A stretch of 6,664 bases of DNA from Bacillota bacterium (GTDB lineage: Bacteria > Bacillota > Clostridia > Oscillospirales > Ruminococcaceae). The notes under the pieces were generated by a model, which did no database searches, was not told the origin of the DNA, and saw only the letters and a list, made by a program, of their open reading frames with translations. Within the stretch, counting starts at the first letter, position 1. The number at the start of each line of letters is the position of its first letter. Shown here one piece after another: positions 1-5,919 of this stretch. The DNA lies in contig JAEZQD010000073.1 in NCBI GenBank assembly GCA_023413185.1, positions 1 through 6,664 on the forward strand, in the 5' to 3' direction. The position numbers were made by a program, and so were the translations under genes.

Positions 1-10
1 GGTACCTGCC

Positions 11-28
11 GCACGCCAGATGGCGTGT
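11..28 (+). other. Small stem-loop near the left edge
   Basis: CACGCC at 12-17 pairs with GGCGTG at 22-27 around the loop AGAT, and a G-T pair at 11/28 can extend it. The stem is followed by TTTATT, so it could be a weak intrinsic terminator of a gene left of the window. The T-run is short and no upstream gene is visible. Confidence 0.3.
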
Positions 29-44
29 TTATTGACTATAGACT

Positions 45-112
45 CCACAAACCGCCCACATTTGTGGGCGCCGCACGGTTTTTTGTGCGGTTCAAAACGG
101 ATTCGTTTTGAA
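45..112 (+). other. Cluster of three abutting stem-loops with alternative pairings, possible terminator
   Basis: Three perfect hairpins lie end to end with no spacer: CGCCCAC/GTGGGCG (53-59/64-70), CCGCAC/GTGCGG (71-76/85-90) and TTCAAAACG/CGTTTTGAA (91-99/104-112). The first competes with other folds. CCACAAA at 45-51 can pair with TTTGTGG at 61-67. Alternatively AAACCG at 49-54 can pair with CGGTTT at 76-81 around a CCCAC/GTGGG core, giving a stem followed by TTTT, which is terminator-like. The likeliest role is termination of an upstream transcript; in B. subtilis rpsT precedes gpr, but that gene is not visible here. A dispersed palindromic repeat or a regulatory leader for gpr are alternatives. 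Confidence 0.5.
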
Positions 113-117
113 GTTTG

Positions 118-146
118 TTGAGTATAAATGCTTGCTTCATTATTAT
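118..146 (+). promoter_or_regulatory. Weak vegetative-type promoter candidate upstream of gpr
   Basis: TTGAGT at 118-123 and TATTAT at 141-146 are separated by 17 bases, an acceptable sigma-A arrangement about 25 bases before the start codon. In Bacillus gpr is transcribed by the forespore factors sigma-F and sigma-G. I looked for their GHATR and CATNHTA elements: GTATA occurs at 122-126 and CATTATT at 138-144, but the spacing (11 bases) is wrong. The controlling sigma factor therefore remains unclear. Confidence 0.25.
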
Positions 147-171
147 ATACGGATAGGATGGTAAAATCAAT

Positions 172-1059
172 ATGTCAAATCTGGTACGAACCGATCTCGC
201 AGCCGAAATGCGGGAGATTCTTGGCGCAGGGGAGCTGGAAGGCGTAAAAAGTGTGCAGGAGCAGTTTGAGAATATCTCGATCTCGCGCATCAGTGTGCTC
301 AACGAGGCGGGCGCACGGCATTTGGGCAAGCCCATTGGCACCTACGTTACGATACAGGCGCCGCCGTTTGGGGGCAGTATCGACGCGTCGTATGAGGAGA
401 TTGAGCTCATAGCAAGGGAGGTTGCCGCCATGCTGCCGCAAAATCCGCAGCTGGTTCTGGTGGCAGGGCTTGGCAACCGTGGCATTACCCCCGATGCGCT
501 GGGACCCGACACCGCCGAGCAGATTCTCGCCACCCGCCATATCTCCAAAGAGATGGCGCGGGAGATAGGGCTTGAGCACCTGCACGGGGTTGCGGCAATC
601 GCCCCGGGCGTTTTGGGGCAGACCGGTGTGGAGACGGGGGAGATCATCGCGTCGGTGGTAAAAGAAATCCGCCCTTCGGCGGTTATTGTGGTGGACGCGC
701 TTGCCGCAAAAAGCGTGGAGCGGCTGGGCTGCACGATACAGATATCGGATGTGGGCATCGTGCCGGGCAGCGGGGTGAGCAACGCACGCAAGCCGTTAAA
801 CCGCGACACGCTGGGCGTGCCGGTTATTGCGGTGGGGGTGCCCACGGTGGTGGACGCCGCTACCCTTGCGGTGGACCTGCTCGAGACCGAGGATGAGCGG
901 TTAATAAGCAAAGTTACCCCGCGCGGGGAGGCGATGATGGTTACCCCGCGTGAGGTGGATGTAATGATTGAGCGGGCGTCGCGGGTGGTGGGGCTTGCGC
1001 TGAACAAGGCGCTGCAGCCCGAGATGAATCTCGATGACATCCAGATGCTCGTGGGCTGA
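172..1059 (+). CDS. gpr: Germination protease GPR (spore endopeptidase)
   Basis: This 295-residue protein belongs to the GPR aspartic-type protease family (MEROPS A25), which cleaves the small acid-soluble spore proteins that coat forespore DNA so that their amino acids feed the outgrowing cell. It is made as a zymogen and acts in the spore core. Family marks are GNRGITPDALGP (residues 101-112) and VIVVDALAAK (171-180); D108 and D175 correspond by motif to the two catalytic aspartates described in Bacillus megaterium GPR. VRTDLAAE at residues 5-12 matches the propeptide cleavage region, where TD-LAxE mimics the substrate site, so the propeptide would be only about 8 residues. The protein is shorter than Bacillus GPR (about 370) but appears complete at its C-terminus. 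The ATG at 172 lies just before the conserved N-terminal motif, preceded by AGGATGG at 155-161. Its neighbour spoIIP is convergent rather than downstream in the same direction. Confidence 0.95.
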   Translation: MSNLVRTDLAAEMREILGAGELEGVKSVQEQFENISISRISVLNEAGARHLGKPIGTYVTIQAPPFGGSIDASYEEIELIAREVAAMLPQNPQLVLVAGLGNRGITPDALGPDTAEQILATRHISKEMAREIGLEHLHGVAAIAPGVLGQTGVETGEIIASVVKEIRPSAVIVVDALAAKSVERLGCTIQISDVGIVPGSGVSNARKPLNRDTLGVPVIAVGVPTVVDAATLAVDLLETEDERLISKVTPRGEAMMVTPREVDVMIERASRVVGLALNKALQPEMNLDDIQMLVG

Positions 1060-1081
1060 CGGTGCTGCCCGTTTGTGCAAA

Positions 1082-2233
1082 TCAGGTGCCCGGGTACTTC
1101 TCAAACAGGCTCACGAGGCTTTTACCCACAAGCTCCCCCGTATACTGTGCCTCGGCAAGGGTGTTGCCGTGGCTGCCTATCTCAATAAGCAGCGCGCCGC
1201 TGCTCAGGTGCTGGTTGTAACGACGGTAGCAGAACATCACAGGACGCGTCAGCCCCGGGTAAAGGGTCTCCATCTCGCTTTGCAGGCGCACAGCAAAACG
1301 CAGGTTTGTCTTCCAGTTCGGGTAATCCATCGAGCCGTCGTCACAGCCGGAGATAATCATAACCTGCGCCGCATCCTTGCCATCGATCGTCGCAACAGTG
1401 CTTATGCGGCTGCCGTCACGCTCGATGGCGTCGCGATGGATGTCAAGCACCACCTTGATGGTGGGGTACTCCTTTAGGTATTCGCTGATGGTCTTTGCGC
1501 TGCGGTTGTAGCTGCCGTTGTAGGATGGGTAGTCGTGCGCGGTTGTATCGTGCAGCGTTTTTATGCCCGCATCCTCGAGCTGCTCTGCAATGACGTTACC
1601 CACACTCACAATGTTCTTTTGGTTATCCTGCGTGCGGCTGTTGTAGCTTTTGTCGTAGTACTCAGTGCCCGTCTCAAACGCCTCGGTGGCGTGGGTGTGG
1701 TAGATGAGCACCTGCGGCTTGTTGTTCTTGTAGATGCGAAACGCGGGGTCGCTTTTCATGTACCCAATCACCTTTTCGGCGGAAAGCTTGGTGGAGTTTT
1801 TGATAACCCCGTTCTCATACGACAAAAACATCGTGCCCTGTGTGCTTTTCAGGTTCAGGTTTTCGCGCAGGATGGTTCCGTAGTTTGCCGGCAACGCCAA
1901 GGCTGTGGCTGTGACAGGAGCAGCGGACACCGTGCCGGAGGAAGCCTGCCCGTCGTTCTGCTGCGGGCTTTGGGAGGGCTCGCTGTCCTCCTCTATCGGG
2001 ATGCTTACGATGTCGGGCAGGTACACCTCGTCGTCGCTGAGCTCGCTGTCGCCGTAAAAAAGGGAAAGGCTAGCGTCGGGCAGGGCCGCTCCGGCGGAAA
2101 GCGCAAGGATGCGGTCGCCGAAACCGCCGTTTAGCTGCACCGCCTGAAAGACTGTAAAAAAGCCCGCCCCCAGTACAACCAGAGCCAGAACCGACGGGAT
2201 GTATCGATAGATTGAAAATCGTTTTCGCATCAT
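1082..2233 (-). CDS. spoIIP: Stage II sporulation protein P, peptidoglycan amidase/endopeptidase
   Basis: The 383-residue product is SpoIIP, which with SpoIID and SpoIIM forms the engulfment machine that thins septal peptidoglycan so the mother-cell membrane can migrate around the forespore. An N-terminal membrane anchor spans about residues 12-32, followed by a low-complexity linker rich in S, Q, E and A (about 82-115). The extracytoplasmic amidase domain starts near 170. It holds YHTHATEAF (178-186), VLDIHRDA (262-269) and LIEIGSHGNT (349-358); H179/H181, H266 and E351 are the likely zinc and catalytic residues by comparison with the family. Length is close to B. subtilis SpoIIP (about 400). 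The first of two adjacent ATG codons is preferred because GGAG (2241-2244) lies 7 bases upstream of it. The gene ends 22 bases from the gpr stop in convergent orientation. No terminator is obvious between them. Confidence 0.94.
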   Translation of the reverse strand: MMRKRFSIYRYIPSVLALVVLGAGFFTVFQAVQLNGGFGDRILALSAGAALPDASLSLFYGDSELSDDEVYLPDIVSIPIEEDSEPSQSPQQNDGQASSGTVSAAPVTATALALPANYGTILRENLNLKSTQGTMFLSYENGVIKNSTKLSAEKVIGYMKSDPAFRIYKNNKPQVLIYHTHATEAFETGTEYYDKSYNSRTQDNQKNIVSVGNVIAEQLEDAGIKTLHDTTAHDYPSYNGSYNRSAKTISEYLKEYPTIKVVLDIHRDAIERDGSRISTVATIDGKDAAQVMIISGCDDGSMDYPNWKTNLRFAVRLQSEMETLYPGLTRPVMFCYRRYNQHLSSGALLIEIGSHGNTLAEAQYTGELVGKSLVSLFEKYPGT

Positions 2234-2310
2234 ACGAGTTCTCCATCAACAAGGCGGGTGCTCTGTGTTGTCCAATAGTTTGGTGACGGCATTACAACAG
2301 TCCAAAACCG

Positions 2311-2341
2311 GAATAAGACCCGCGCAGGTACTACCATACTA
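2311..2341 (+). promoter_or_regulatory. Candidate forespore sigma-G promoter
   Basis: GAATA at 2311-2315 fits the GHATR -35 element and CATACTA at 2335-2341 fits the CATNHTA -10 element of sigma-G. The spacer is 19 bases, one more than the usual 18. It points toward the small membrane-protein gene at 2481 and would give a leader of about 130 bases. It is a match by eye to a short degenerate consensus, so only suggestive. Confidence 0.25.
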
Positions 2342-2365
2342 TGCGCAGGCAGAATAATTTATAAC
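2336..2365 (-). promoter_or_regulatory. Candidate mother-cell sigma-E promoter for spoIIP
   Basis: Read on the minus strand, GTTATAAA (2358-2365) is followed after 14 bases by CATAGTAT (2336-2343). Counted from the ATA of the -35 element, CATA begins 16 bases later, which agrees with the sigma-E pattern ATA-N16-18-CATAnnnT. B. subtilis spoIIP is a sigma-E gene, so the position and direction make sense; the leader would be about 95 bases. The last three variable bases of the -10 differ from the best consensus. Confidence 0.35.
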
Positions 2366-2387
2366 GCGTATGCGGGCAAGGGATGGC

Positions 2388-2426
2388 ACGGCGGCGGGTG
2401 CGGTTTCTCCCCCGCGGTACCGCCGT
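2388..2426 (+). other. GC-rich imperfect hairpin in the leader of the 2481 gene
   Basis: ACGGCGG at 2388-2394 pairs with CCGCCGT at 2420-2426, and the inner CGGG at 2395-2398 pairs with CCCG at 2411-2414, leaving a 5-base bulge. No T-run follows, so it is not a terminator. If transcription starts near 2348 it would lie in the untranslated leader about 55 bases before the start codon. Function unknown. Confidence 0.3.
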
Positions 2427-2480
2427 AACGTGATATGCATTGCGTAATGTGCCTTTGCGAGGAAAGGGGAGGGGTAATGA

Positions 2481-2840
2481 ATGAAAAAATGGTTGCGCCT
2501 GTTTGCGGGTGGGTTTTGGTTTACAGCCATTGTGGTGTCGGTGTTTGCTTCAATGTTCTACTGCAGCAATAACGCCCAGATGGCGGCGGCAAACCAAGGC
2601 ACGGCGATGTTTGCAGTTGCGGTGCGTGAGGATGCAAACGACGTCTCTTTGACGCTGATGGGCACACCGTACCGCATTGACTGTGGCGGCGCGGTATGGC
2701 TTGAGTCTCTGCGGCGCAGGTACTACTATCTGTTGCCCATGGGCGCAAAGCTGATGGAGCAGGCGGTGTGCCATACCGTCAATGAGCTAACCGCGCTTGC
2801 AAGCAGCGCACAAAAGGATGCTTTGGCGGCTGAGGATTGA
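2481..2840 (+). CDS. Small membrane-anchored protein of unknown function
   Basis: I do not recognise this 119-residue product. It starts MKKWLRLF and has one hydrophobic segment (about residues 8-28), which reads as an uncleaved signal anchor or a signal peptide, so most of the protein would lie outside the cytoplasm. The rest contains a short basic and aromatic patch with a tyrosine triplet (about 79-84) and an alanine-rich C-terminus. An excellent ribosome binding site (GGAAAGGGGAGGGG, 2461-2474) stands 6 bases before the ATG, which supports real expression. Lying next to spoIIP and possibly behind a forespore promoter, it may be a sporulation protein, but that is inference from context only. 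The reading frame closes at 2840, yet a different frame continues openly to 2922, right at the terminator. A frameshift that truncates the C-terminus is therefore possible. Confidence 0.7.
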   Translation: MKKWLRLFAGGFWFTAIVVSVFASMFYCSNNAQMAAANQGTAMFAVAVREDANDVSLTLMGTPYRIDCGGAVWLESLRRRYYYLLPMGAKLMEQAVCHTVNELTALASSAQKDALAAED

Positions 2841-2922
2841 CTCGGTTTTTCATCCGTCAAAGGAGCTTGCTGATACGGCTGTCGAAGAATTGCTTGGTCT
2901 TGCATCACAGGACATAATTTGA
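2818..2922 (+). other. Frame-displaced short ORF, possible lost C-terminus of the preceding gene
   Basis: In the +1 frame relative to the gene at 2481, an ORF that is open from 2791 and has an ATG at 2818 runs to a TGA at 2920-2922. Its tail HPSKELADTAVEELLGLA looks like an ordinary amphipathic helix. Its stop touches the terminator stem, as a genuine gene end often does. No independent ribosome binding site has proper spacing (AAAAGG abuts the ATG). It is either the true C-terminus of the preceding gene after a one-base frameshift (for example one surplus G near 2833-2835), a translationally coupled micro-protein, or chance. Confidence 0.25.
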
Positions 2923-2967
2923 CCCCCGGGTATAGGAATGATCCTACATCCGGGGGTTCGTTTTTCT
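2921..2967 (+). terminator. Strong intrinsic terminator
   Basis: Bases 2922-2937 pair with 2942-2957 in a stem of about 16 pairs with one A-C mismatch and one G-T pair, closed by the loop ATGA. The lower stem is CCCCCGG/CCGGGGG. TTCGTTTTTCT follows immediately. It ends rightward transcription from the 2481 gene. In the other direction the flank is CAAATTATG, which lacks a good T-run, so it would terminate the leftward bactofilin operon only weakly if at all. Confidence 0.88.
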
Positions 2968-2989
2968 GTTTGGGCACAGAGTGAAACCG

Positions 2990-3799
2990 CTACACCTTTC
3001 TTTGCTCGGCGCATTTGGCTTCGTCGGTCATGCGCAGGGTGCCTGTGTACTCCACCAGTCCGATGTCGCAGCCCCTGCCCAGCACGATGTCGCCGCCGCG
3101 CACCACCCTTGCCGTGGTGCTCTCTAGGCTGATTTCGTTGCCCTCAATCAGCTCTGCCTCCAGACGAGGGGTGAAGCCCAGCCCCACCAACGAGCGCAGC
3201 AGACCAAGCCGCAGCAAGCCAAGCGTCACCGTAATGCGCTCGCCGCCAATCTCCTGGGCGCGGCTTCTGGCGGAATGCAGTCGAACGGTAATCTCATCGG
3301 CGTTGAGCAGACCGCCCACATCAAACGTGCCCTCGGCAAAGAATCGGTCGGCGCTGCAATCGCCGCCCACCTTCACCTTGCCGGTGACCTTTAAGGACTG
3401 CGCGCTCAAATTCCCTTTAACGTCCGCACTGCCCGCGATGTCAAGGCTCGAGCACGCAACGTTATCTTGAAACTGGGCGGAGCCGTTTACGTCCAGCGTT
3501 TTGGCTTTTAGGTCCCCCTCTACGGTGCCCGACCCGCTGATACTCGCGTTTTCGCACTTCACCTTGCCCTGCACCTTGCCCGAGCCGGCAATGCTCAGCA
3601 TACCGCAGACCACATCGCTCGTAACCCTGCCCGAGCCGTGGATGCTGACGGTGCTGTACGTGCCGCCCACAATCACGCCCGAGCCGTTGATGGTAGCCGA
3701 GCGGGCACCTGTAATATCGCCCGCACTGCCCGAATTGCCTATGCCCTCCACCCTGCCCGAGCCGTTAATCTCAATCGATTTGACCTGTGCGTCGGTCAC
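2990..3799 (-). CDS. Bactofilin-like polymer-forming cytoskeletal protein
   Basis: The product (269 residues from the GTG at 3799) resembles the polymer-forming (bactofilin/DUF583) family found widely in Firmicutes. Such proteins fold into a right-handed beta-helix and polymerise without nucleotide, often scaffolding envelope enzymes. Repeated INGSG-like turns occur at residues 11, 37, 53, 70, 87, 104, 121 and 138, settling into an exact 17-residue period. A conserved GLLNADEI segment (163-170), EIGGERITV (183-191) and a C-terminal domain with AELIEGNEI (215-223) and GCDIGLVEY (243-251) follow the Firmicutes form of the family. No membrane segment or signal peptide is seen, so it is probably cytoplasmic. 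It lies 10 bases after the kinase stop and is presumably co-transcribed and translationally coupled, since the GTG lacks a well-spaced ribosome binding site. An upstream in-frame TTG at 3847 is an alternative start. Confidence 0.85.
   Translation of the reverse strand: MTDAQVKSIEINGSGRVEGIGNSGSAGDITGARSATINGSGVIVGGTYSTVSIHGSGRVTSDVVCGMLSIAGSGKVQGKVKCENASISGSGTVEGDLKAKTLDVNGSAQFQDNVACSSLDIAGSADVKGNLSAQSLKVTGKVKVGGDCSADRFFAEGTFDVGGLLNADEITVRLHSARSRAQEIGGERITVTLGLLRLGLLRSLVGLGFTPRLEAELIEGNEISLESTTARVVRGGDIVLGRGCDIGLVEYTGTLRMTDEAKCAEQRKV
3326..3691 (-). repeat. Intragenic 51-bp-period degenerate repeats of the bactofilin-like gene
   Basis: Successive copies of a codon pattern for I-x-G-S-G/A recur every 51 bases (one interval is 48). 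On the plus strand they show as repeated GCCCGAGCC-type motifs, for example near 3577, 3628 and 3677. They encode the rungs of the beta-helix and need no mobile or regulatory explanation. Confidence 0.75.
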
Positions 3800-3809
3800 A
3801 CTGCCCGAG

Positions 3810-4718
3810 TTAACCGTCCTGCCTTGTTTTGAGCAGGCGCTCAATCCGCTCGAGTGTCGGCGGGTACACCGAAATGGGGAACCGCGTAACGGCGTCGCCC
3901 GCGCAGGCGGCGGCAAACCTCACCAATGCGTCGTCGGTCATGCGGTTGTGCAGCCCGTACACGCACCCCGCCTTAAAGGTATCGCCCGCGCCAAGGGTGC
4001 TGACCGCATCTACCGAAAAGGCGCGCATGCGGTTGATTGGTTTGCCCTTTCGGGCATACAGCATCTCGCCGCCCCCGCCCGTAAAGATGACTAGCCCGTC
4101 GGTCTGTTCGGTGTAGCGTTTCAGTAACGCTTCTCGGGTTTCGTTTGGGTAGGTGCCACGCACAAACTCGCCCGAGATGGCGCACACCGCGGCGTTTTTG
4201 GCAAGGAAGCTGTCGTGTTTGCAGTCTATCGTCACATAGGGTACCTGTGCCTGCTTGCAGTACTGGGCGGCTAACAGCGCACCGTCCTCAATAAACGGGT
4301 CGATGGCAACGGTTGTTGCGTTGGTTATGTCTCTGGGGTCGGGCTGATTCCACCGCTTTACGGGCGAAGAAAAGAACTGCCCGAACTGACCAAAGCAGGT
4401 GCGGGTGCTTTGGTCGATGAGCACGTAGTCCTTCACCCCTTCAAAATCGGGGTCACACACAAGGCGGGAGCAATCGATGCCGCGCTCGGTAAAAAAGCCG
4501 CGCAGCTGCTTTTCGGTACCACGCCCTAAAAAGTTGCCGTCAATCTTAACGCGGCAGCCAAGGCTCGCAAGCACCGCCGCGGCGGCGCCCGTTTCGCCTC
4601 CGGCAAAGGTGTGCAGCTCTTTAATCTCGCCGTAGCCGTCGGCGGCGGGGTAGTCTCCGTTTAGCAAAAAGCCCTGGGACCAGATAATCATTCCGTACAG
4701 GTAGATGTCATGGCTCAT
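3810..4718 (-). CDS. PfkB-family carbohydrate kinase
   Basis: This 302-residue protein has the ribokinase/PfkB fold and should phosphorylate a sugar or sugar-like alcohol with ATP in the cytoplasm. The N-terminal sugar-binding motif is FAGGETGAAAAVLASLG (residues 38-54). The C-terminal ATP and anion-hole motif is STLGAGDTFKAG (240-251), with D246 as the expected catalytic base. Length is normal for the family (about 300). The first position of the usual DTxGAGD motif is serine (S240), a variation seen in some subfamilies. The substrate cannot be named from sequence; ketohexokinase, dehydrogluconokinase and nucleoside kinase relatives all remain possible. AGG (4728-4730) lies about 9 bases before the ATG, and a clear promoter lies at 4768-4796. 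It is the first gene of an operon with the bactofilin-like gene. No transporter or sugar-catabolic gene is adjacent. Confidence 0.88.
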   Translation of the reverse strand: MSHDIYLYGMIIWSQGFLLNGDYPAADGYGEIKELHTFAGGETGAAAAVLASLGCRVKIDGNFLGRGTEKQLRGFFTERGIDCSRLVCDPDFEGVKDYVLIDQSTRTCFGQFGQFFSSPVKRWNQPDPRDITNATTVAIDPFIEDGALLAAQYCKQAQVPYVTIDCKHDSFLAKNAAVCAISGEFVRGTYPNETREALLKRYTEQTDGLVIFTGGGGEMLYARKGKPINRMRAFSVDAVSTLGAGDTFKAGCVYGLHNRMTDDALVRFAAACAGDAVTRFPISVYPPTLERIERLLKTRQDG

Positions 4719-4767
4719 ACTGTTTTACCTCGCTCTAAGATAGTAATATTTGGGCTGCATTACGGCA

Positions 4768-4796
4768 ATTGTAACACGCCTAAAGCACCGACGCAA
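4768..4796 (-). promoter_or_regulatory. Vegetative (sigma-A) promoter of the kinase-bactofilin operon
   Basis: On the minus strand TTGCGT (4791-4796) and TACAAT (4768-4773) are separated by exactly 17 bases. The predicted start near 4761 gives a leader of about 42 bases before the kinase ATG at 4718. Confidence 0.7.
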
Positions 4797-4808
4797 GGGA
4801 CATACGGC

Positions 4809-4837
4809 TTGCAACCCAGTTTGCAACGTGATATACT
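4809..4837 (+). promoter_or_regulatory. Vegetative (sigma-A) promoter P1 upstream of hflK
   Basis: TTGCAA (4809-4814) and TATACT (4832-4837) are 17 bases apart, a strong sigma-A match. Transcription would start near 4844, leaving about 155 bases of leader. It stands back to back with the kinase promoter, with 12 bases between the two -35 elements. TTGCAAC occurs twice, at 4809-4815 and 4821-4827. Confidence 0.65.
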
Positions 4838-4925
4838 AATTTCGTTTTAATGCGCCAAAGCGAAATCCGTTAGTACCTCATCAAACCCGCGCAGCGGCAA
4901 GGTTTTACGCAGGTGTGAGGATTTG

Positions 4926-4951
4926 CGGTTGAGCGATTAAAACCGGTTGAG
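4926..4951 (+). repeat. Direct repeat CGGTTGAG around the second hflK promoter
   Basis: CGGTTGAG occurs at 4926-4933 and again at 4944-4951, 18 bases start to start. The first copy overlaps the P2 -35 element and the second ends directly at its -10 element. The spacing is close to two helical turns, which would suit a dimeric regulator, but two 8-base copies may also be chance. Confidence 0.35.
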
Positions 4952-4957
4952 TATTAC
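4929..4957 (+). promoter_or_regulatory. Second candidate sigma-A promoter P2 upstream of hflK
   Basis: TTGAGC (4929-4934) and TATTAC (4952-4957) are separated by 17 bases. Its start near 4964 would leave a leader of about 35 bases. It is weaker than P1 but better placed. Confidence 0.4.
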
Positions 4958-4998
4958 ACTGTTAAGAAATAAGCATAAGGGAAAGGAACGATGGATAT

Positions 4999-5919
4999 AT
5001 GAGCAATTCGAGTAAAAAGAAAACCACAACCAGCCTGATTGTCGCGGCCTTGATTGTCGTAGCGGTAATCGTGCTGCTTGTTAACTCCTTTTACACGGTC
5101 AACACCGGGCAGGAGGTTGTAATTCAGCGTTTTGGCAAATACATAGAGACGGTTACCCGCCCGGGCATCAGCTTTAAGATTCCGTTTATCGACGAGAAAA
5201 CGGTGGTGGATGTCAACGGTGTCTATCGCATGGAGTTTGGGTTTACAACGGTACGCCCCAACGAGTTTGTGGAGGATTACGAATCGGCGAAGATGCTTAC
5301 GGGCGACGAGAACATCGCGCTGGTCGAGACCATCGTACAGTATCAGATTAAGGATTCCAAAAACTATCTGTTTAAAATCAACAGCATCGAATCCACGCTG
5401 CGCGTAATCGCAGAGTCGGCAATCCGCCGCGTGGTGGCAAGCCATACGCTGGATGAATCGCTGACCGAAAACAAGTCGGGCGTGCAGAGCGAGATTCTTG
5501 CCGACCTGCAGCAGCTGTGCGACAAATACGAAAGCGGACTGAAGATTGTAAATGTACAGCTGCAGGACGTTAACCCGCCTGCCGAGGTGGAAGCGGCGTT
5601 CCGCGACGTGGCGGGCGCTATCGAGGACAAGAACGCATACATCAACGAGGCCAACGCCTACCGCAACGAGGTGATACCCGAGGCGCGCGGCGAGGCGGCT
5701 ACGCTCGTAAACACGGCAAACGCCTATGCGGCAAATCGTGTGGCGGCAGCCGAGGCGGAGGTTACCGCATACGAGCAGCTGTACGAGCGGTACGCGGAAG
5801 GCACCCGAACCACCCGCGCCAGAATGTACCTCGAAACGATGTCCGAGATCCTAAAGGGTGTGGACATCTACATTATGGACGATGAGAACGGCATGAAGCT
5901 GTTTAGTATGAACAGTTAG
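4999..5919 (+). CDS. hflK: SPFH/prohibitin-family membrane protein, HflK
   Basis: The 306-residue protein has a short basic N-terminus, one membrane segment (about residues 12-30) and an SPFH domain from about 31. Motifs are YTVNTGQEVVIQRFGKY (32-48), PGISFKIPF (55-63), the HflK-type MLTGDENI (99-106) and VQLQDVNPP (186-194). A charged, alanine-rich coiled-coil region (about 195-265) follows, including EARGEA. In other bacteria HflK and HflC build a large alternating membrane assembly around the FtsH protease and modulate turnover of membrane proteins. It is slightly short for HflK and lacks the long glycine-rich N-terminus of the proteobacterial form. The ATG at 4999 has AAAGGA (4982-4987) 11 bases upstream; an ATG at 4991 opens only a three-codon ORF whose TGA overlaps this start. 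hflC follows after 65 bases, probably in one operon. Confidence 0.9.
   Translation: MSNSSKKKTTTSLIVAALIVVAVIVLLVNSFYTVNTGQEVVIQRFGKYIETVTRPGISFKIPFIDEKTVVDVNGVYRMEFGFTTVRPNEFVEDYESAKMLTGDENIALVETIVQYQIKDSKNYLFKINSIESTLRVIAESAIRRVVASHTLDESLTENKSGVQSEILADLQQLCDKYESGLKIVNVQLQDVNPPAEVEAAFRDVAGAIEDKNAYINEANAYRNEVIPEARGEAATLVNTANAYAANRVAAAEAEVTAYEQLYERYAEGTRTTRARMYLETMSEILKGVDIYIMDDENGMKLFSMNS

Noticed and set aside
342..1040. Long open frame on the minus strand opposite gpr
   Set aside because: It lies wholly antisense to an unmistakable GPR gene, and its serine, threonine and arginine-rich low-complexity product looks like a GC-biased shadow frame.
1535..2134. 199-codon plus-strand frame opposite spoIIP
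   Set aside because: SpoIIP motifs establish the minus strand as coding here; the antisense product has no recognisable motif and no ribosome binding site context.
3326..3691. Regularly spaced repeats suggestive of a CRISPR array
   Set aside because: The 51-base period is in frame, degenerate and encodes beta-helix rungs; there are no exact repeats with unrelated spacers.
3800..3916. N-terminal extension of the bactofilin frame to an ATG at 3916
   Set aside because: It would overlap the kinase gene by over 100 bases and adds basic low-complexity residues unlike the family; at most the TTG at 3847 is a credible earlier start.
3501..4094. 197-codon plus-strand frame opposite the bactofilin/kinase junction
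   Set aside because: Its proline-rich repeats are the reverse complement of the INGSG repeat codons, so it is a shadow.
4839..4866. ATTTCG/CGAAAT inverted repeat in the hflK leader as a riboswitch or operator
   Set aside because: A 6-bp stem with a 16-base AT-rich loop overlapping the predicted start site is too weak, and no known riboswitch core is recognisable.
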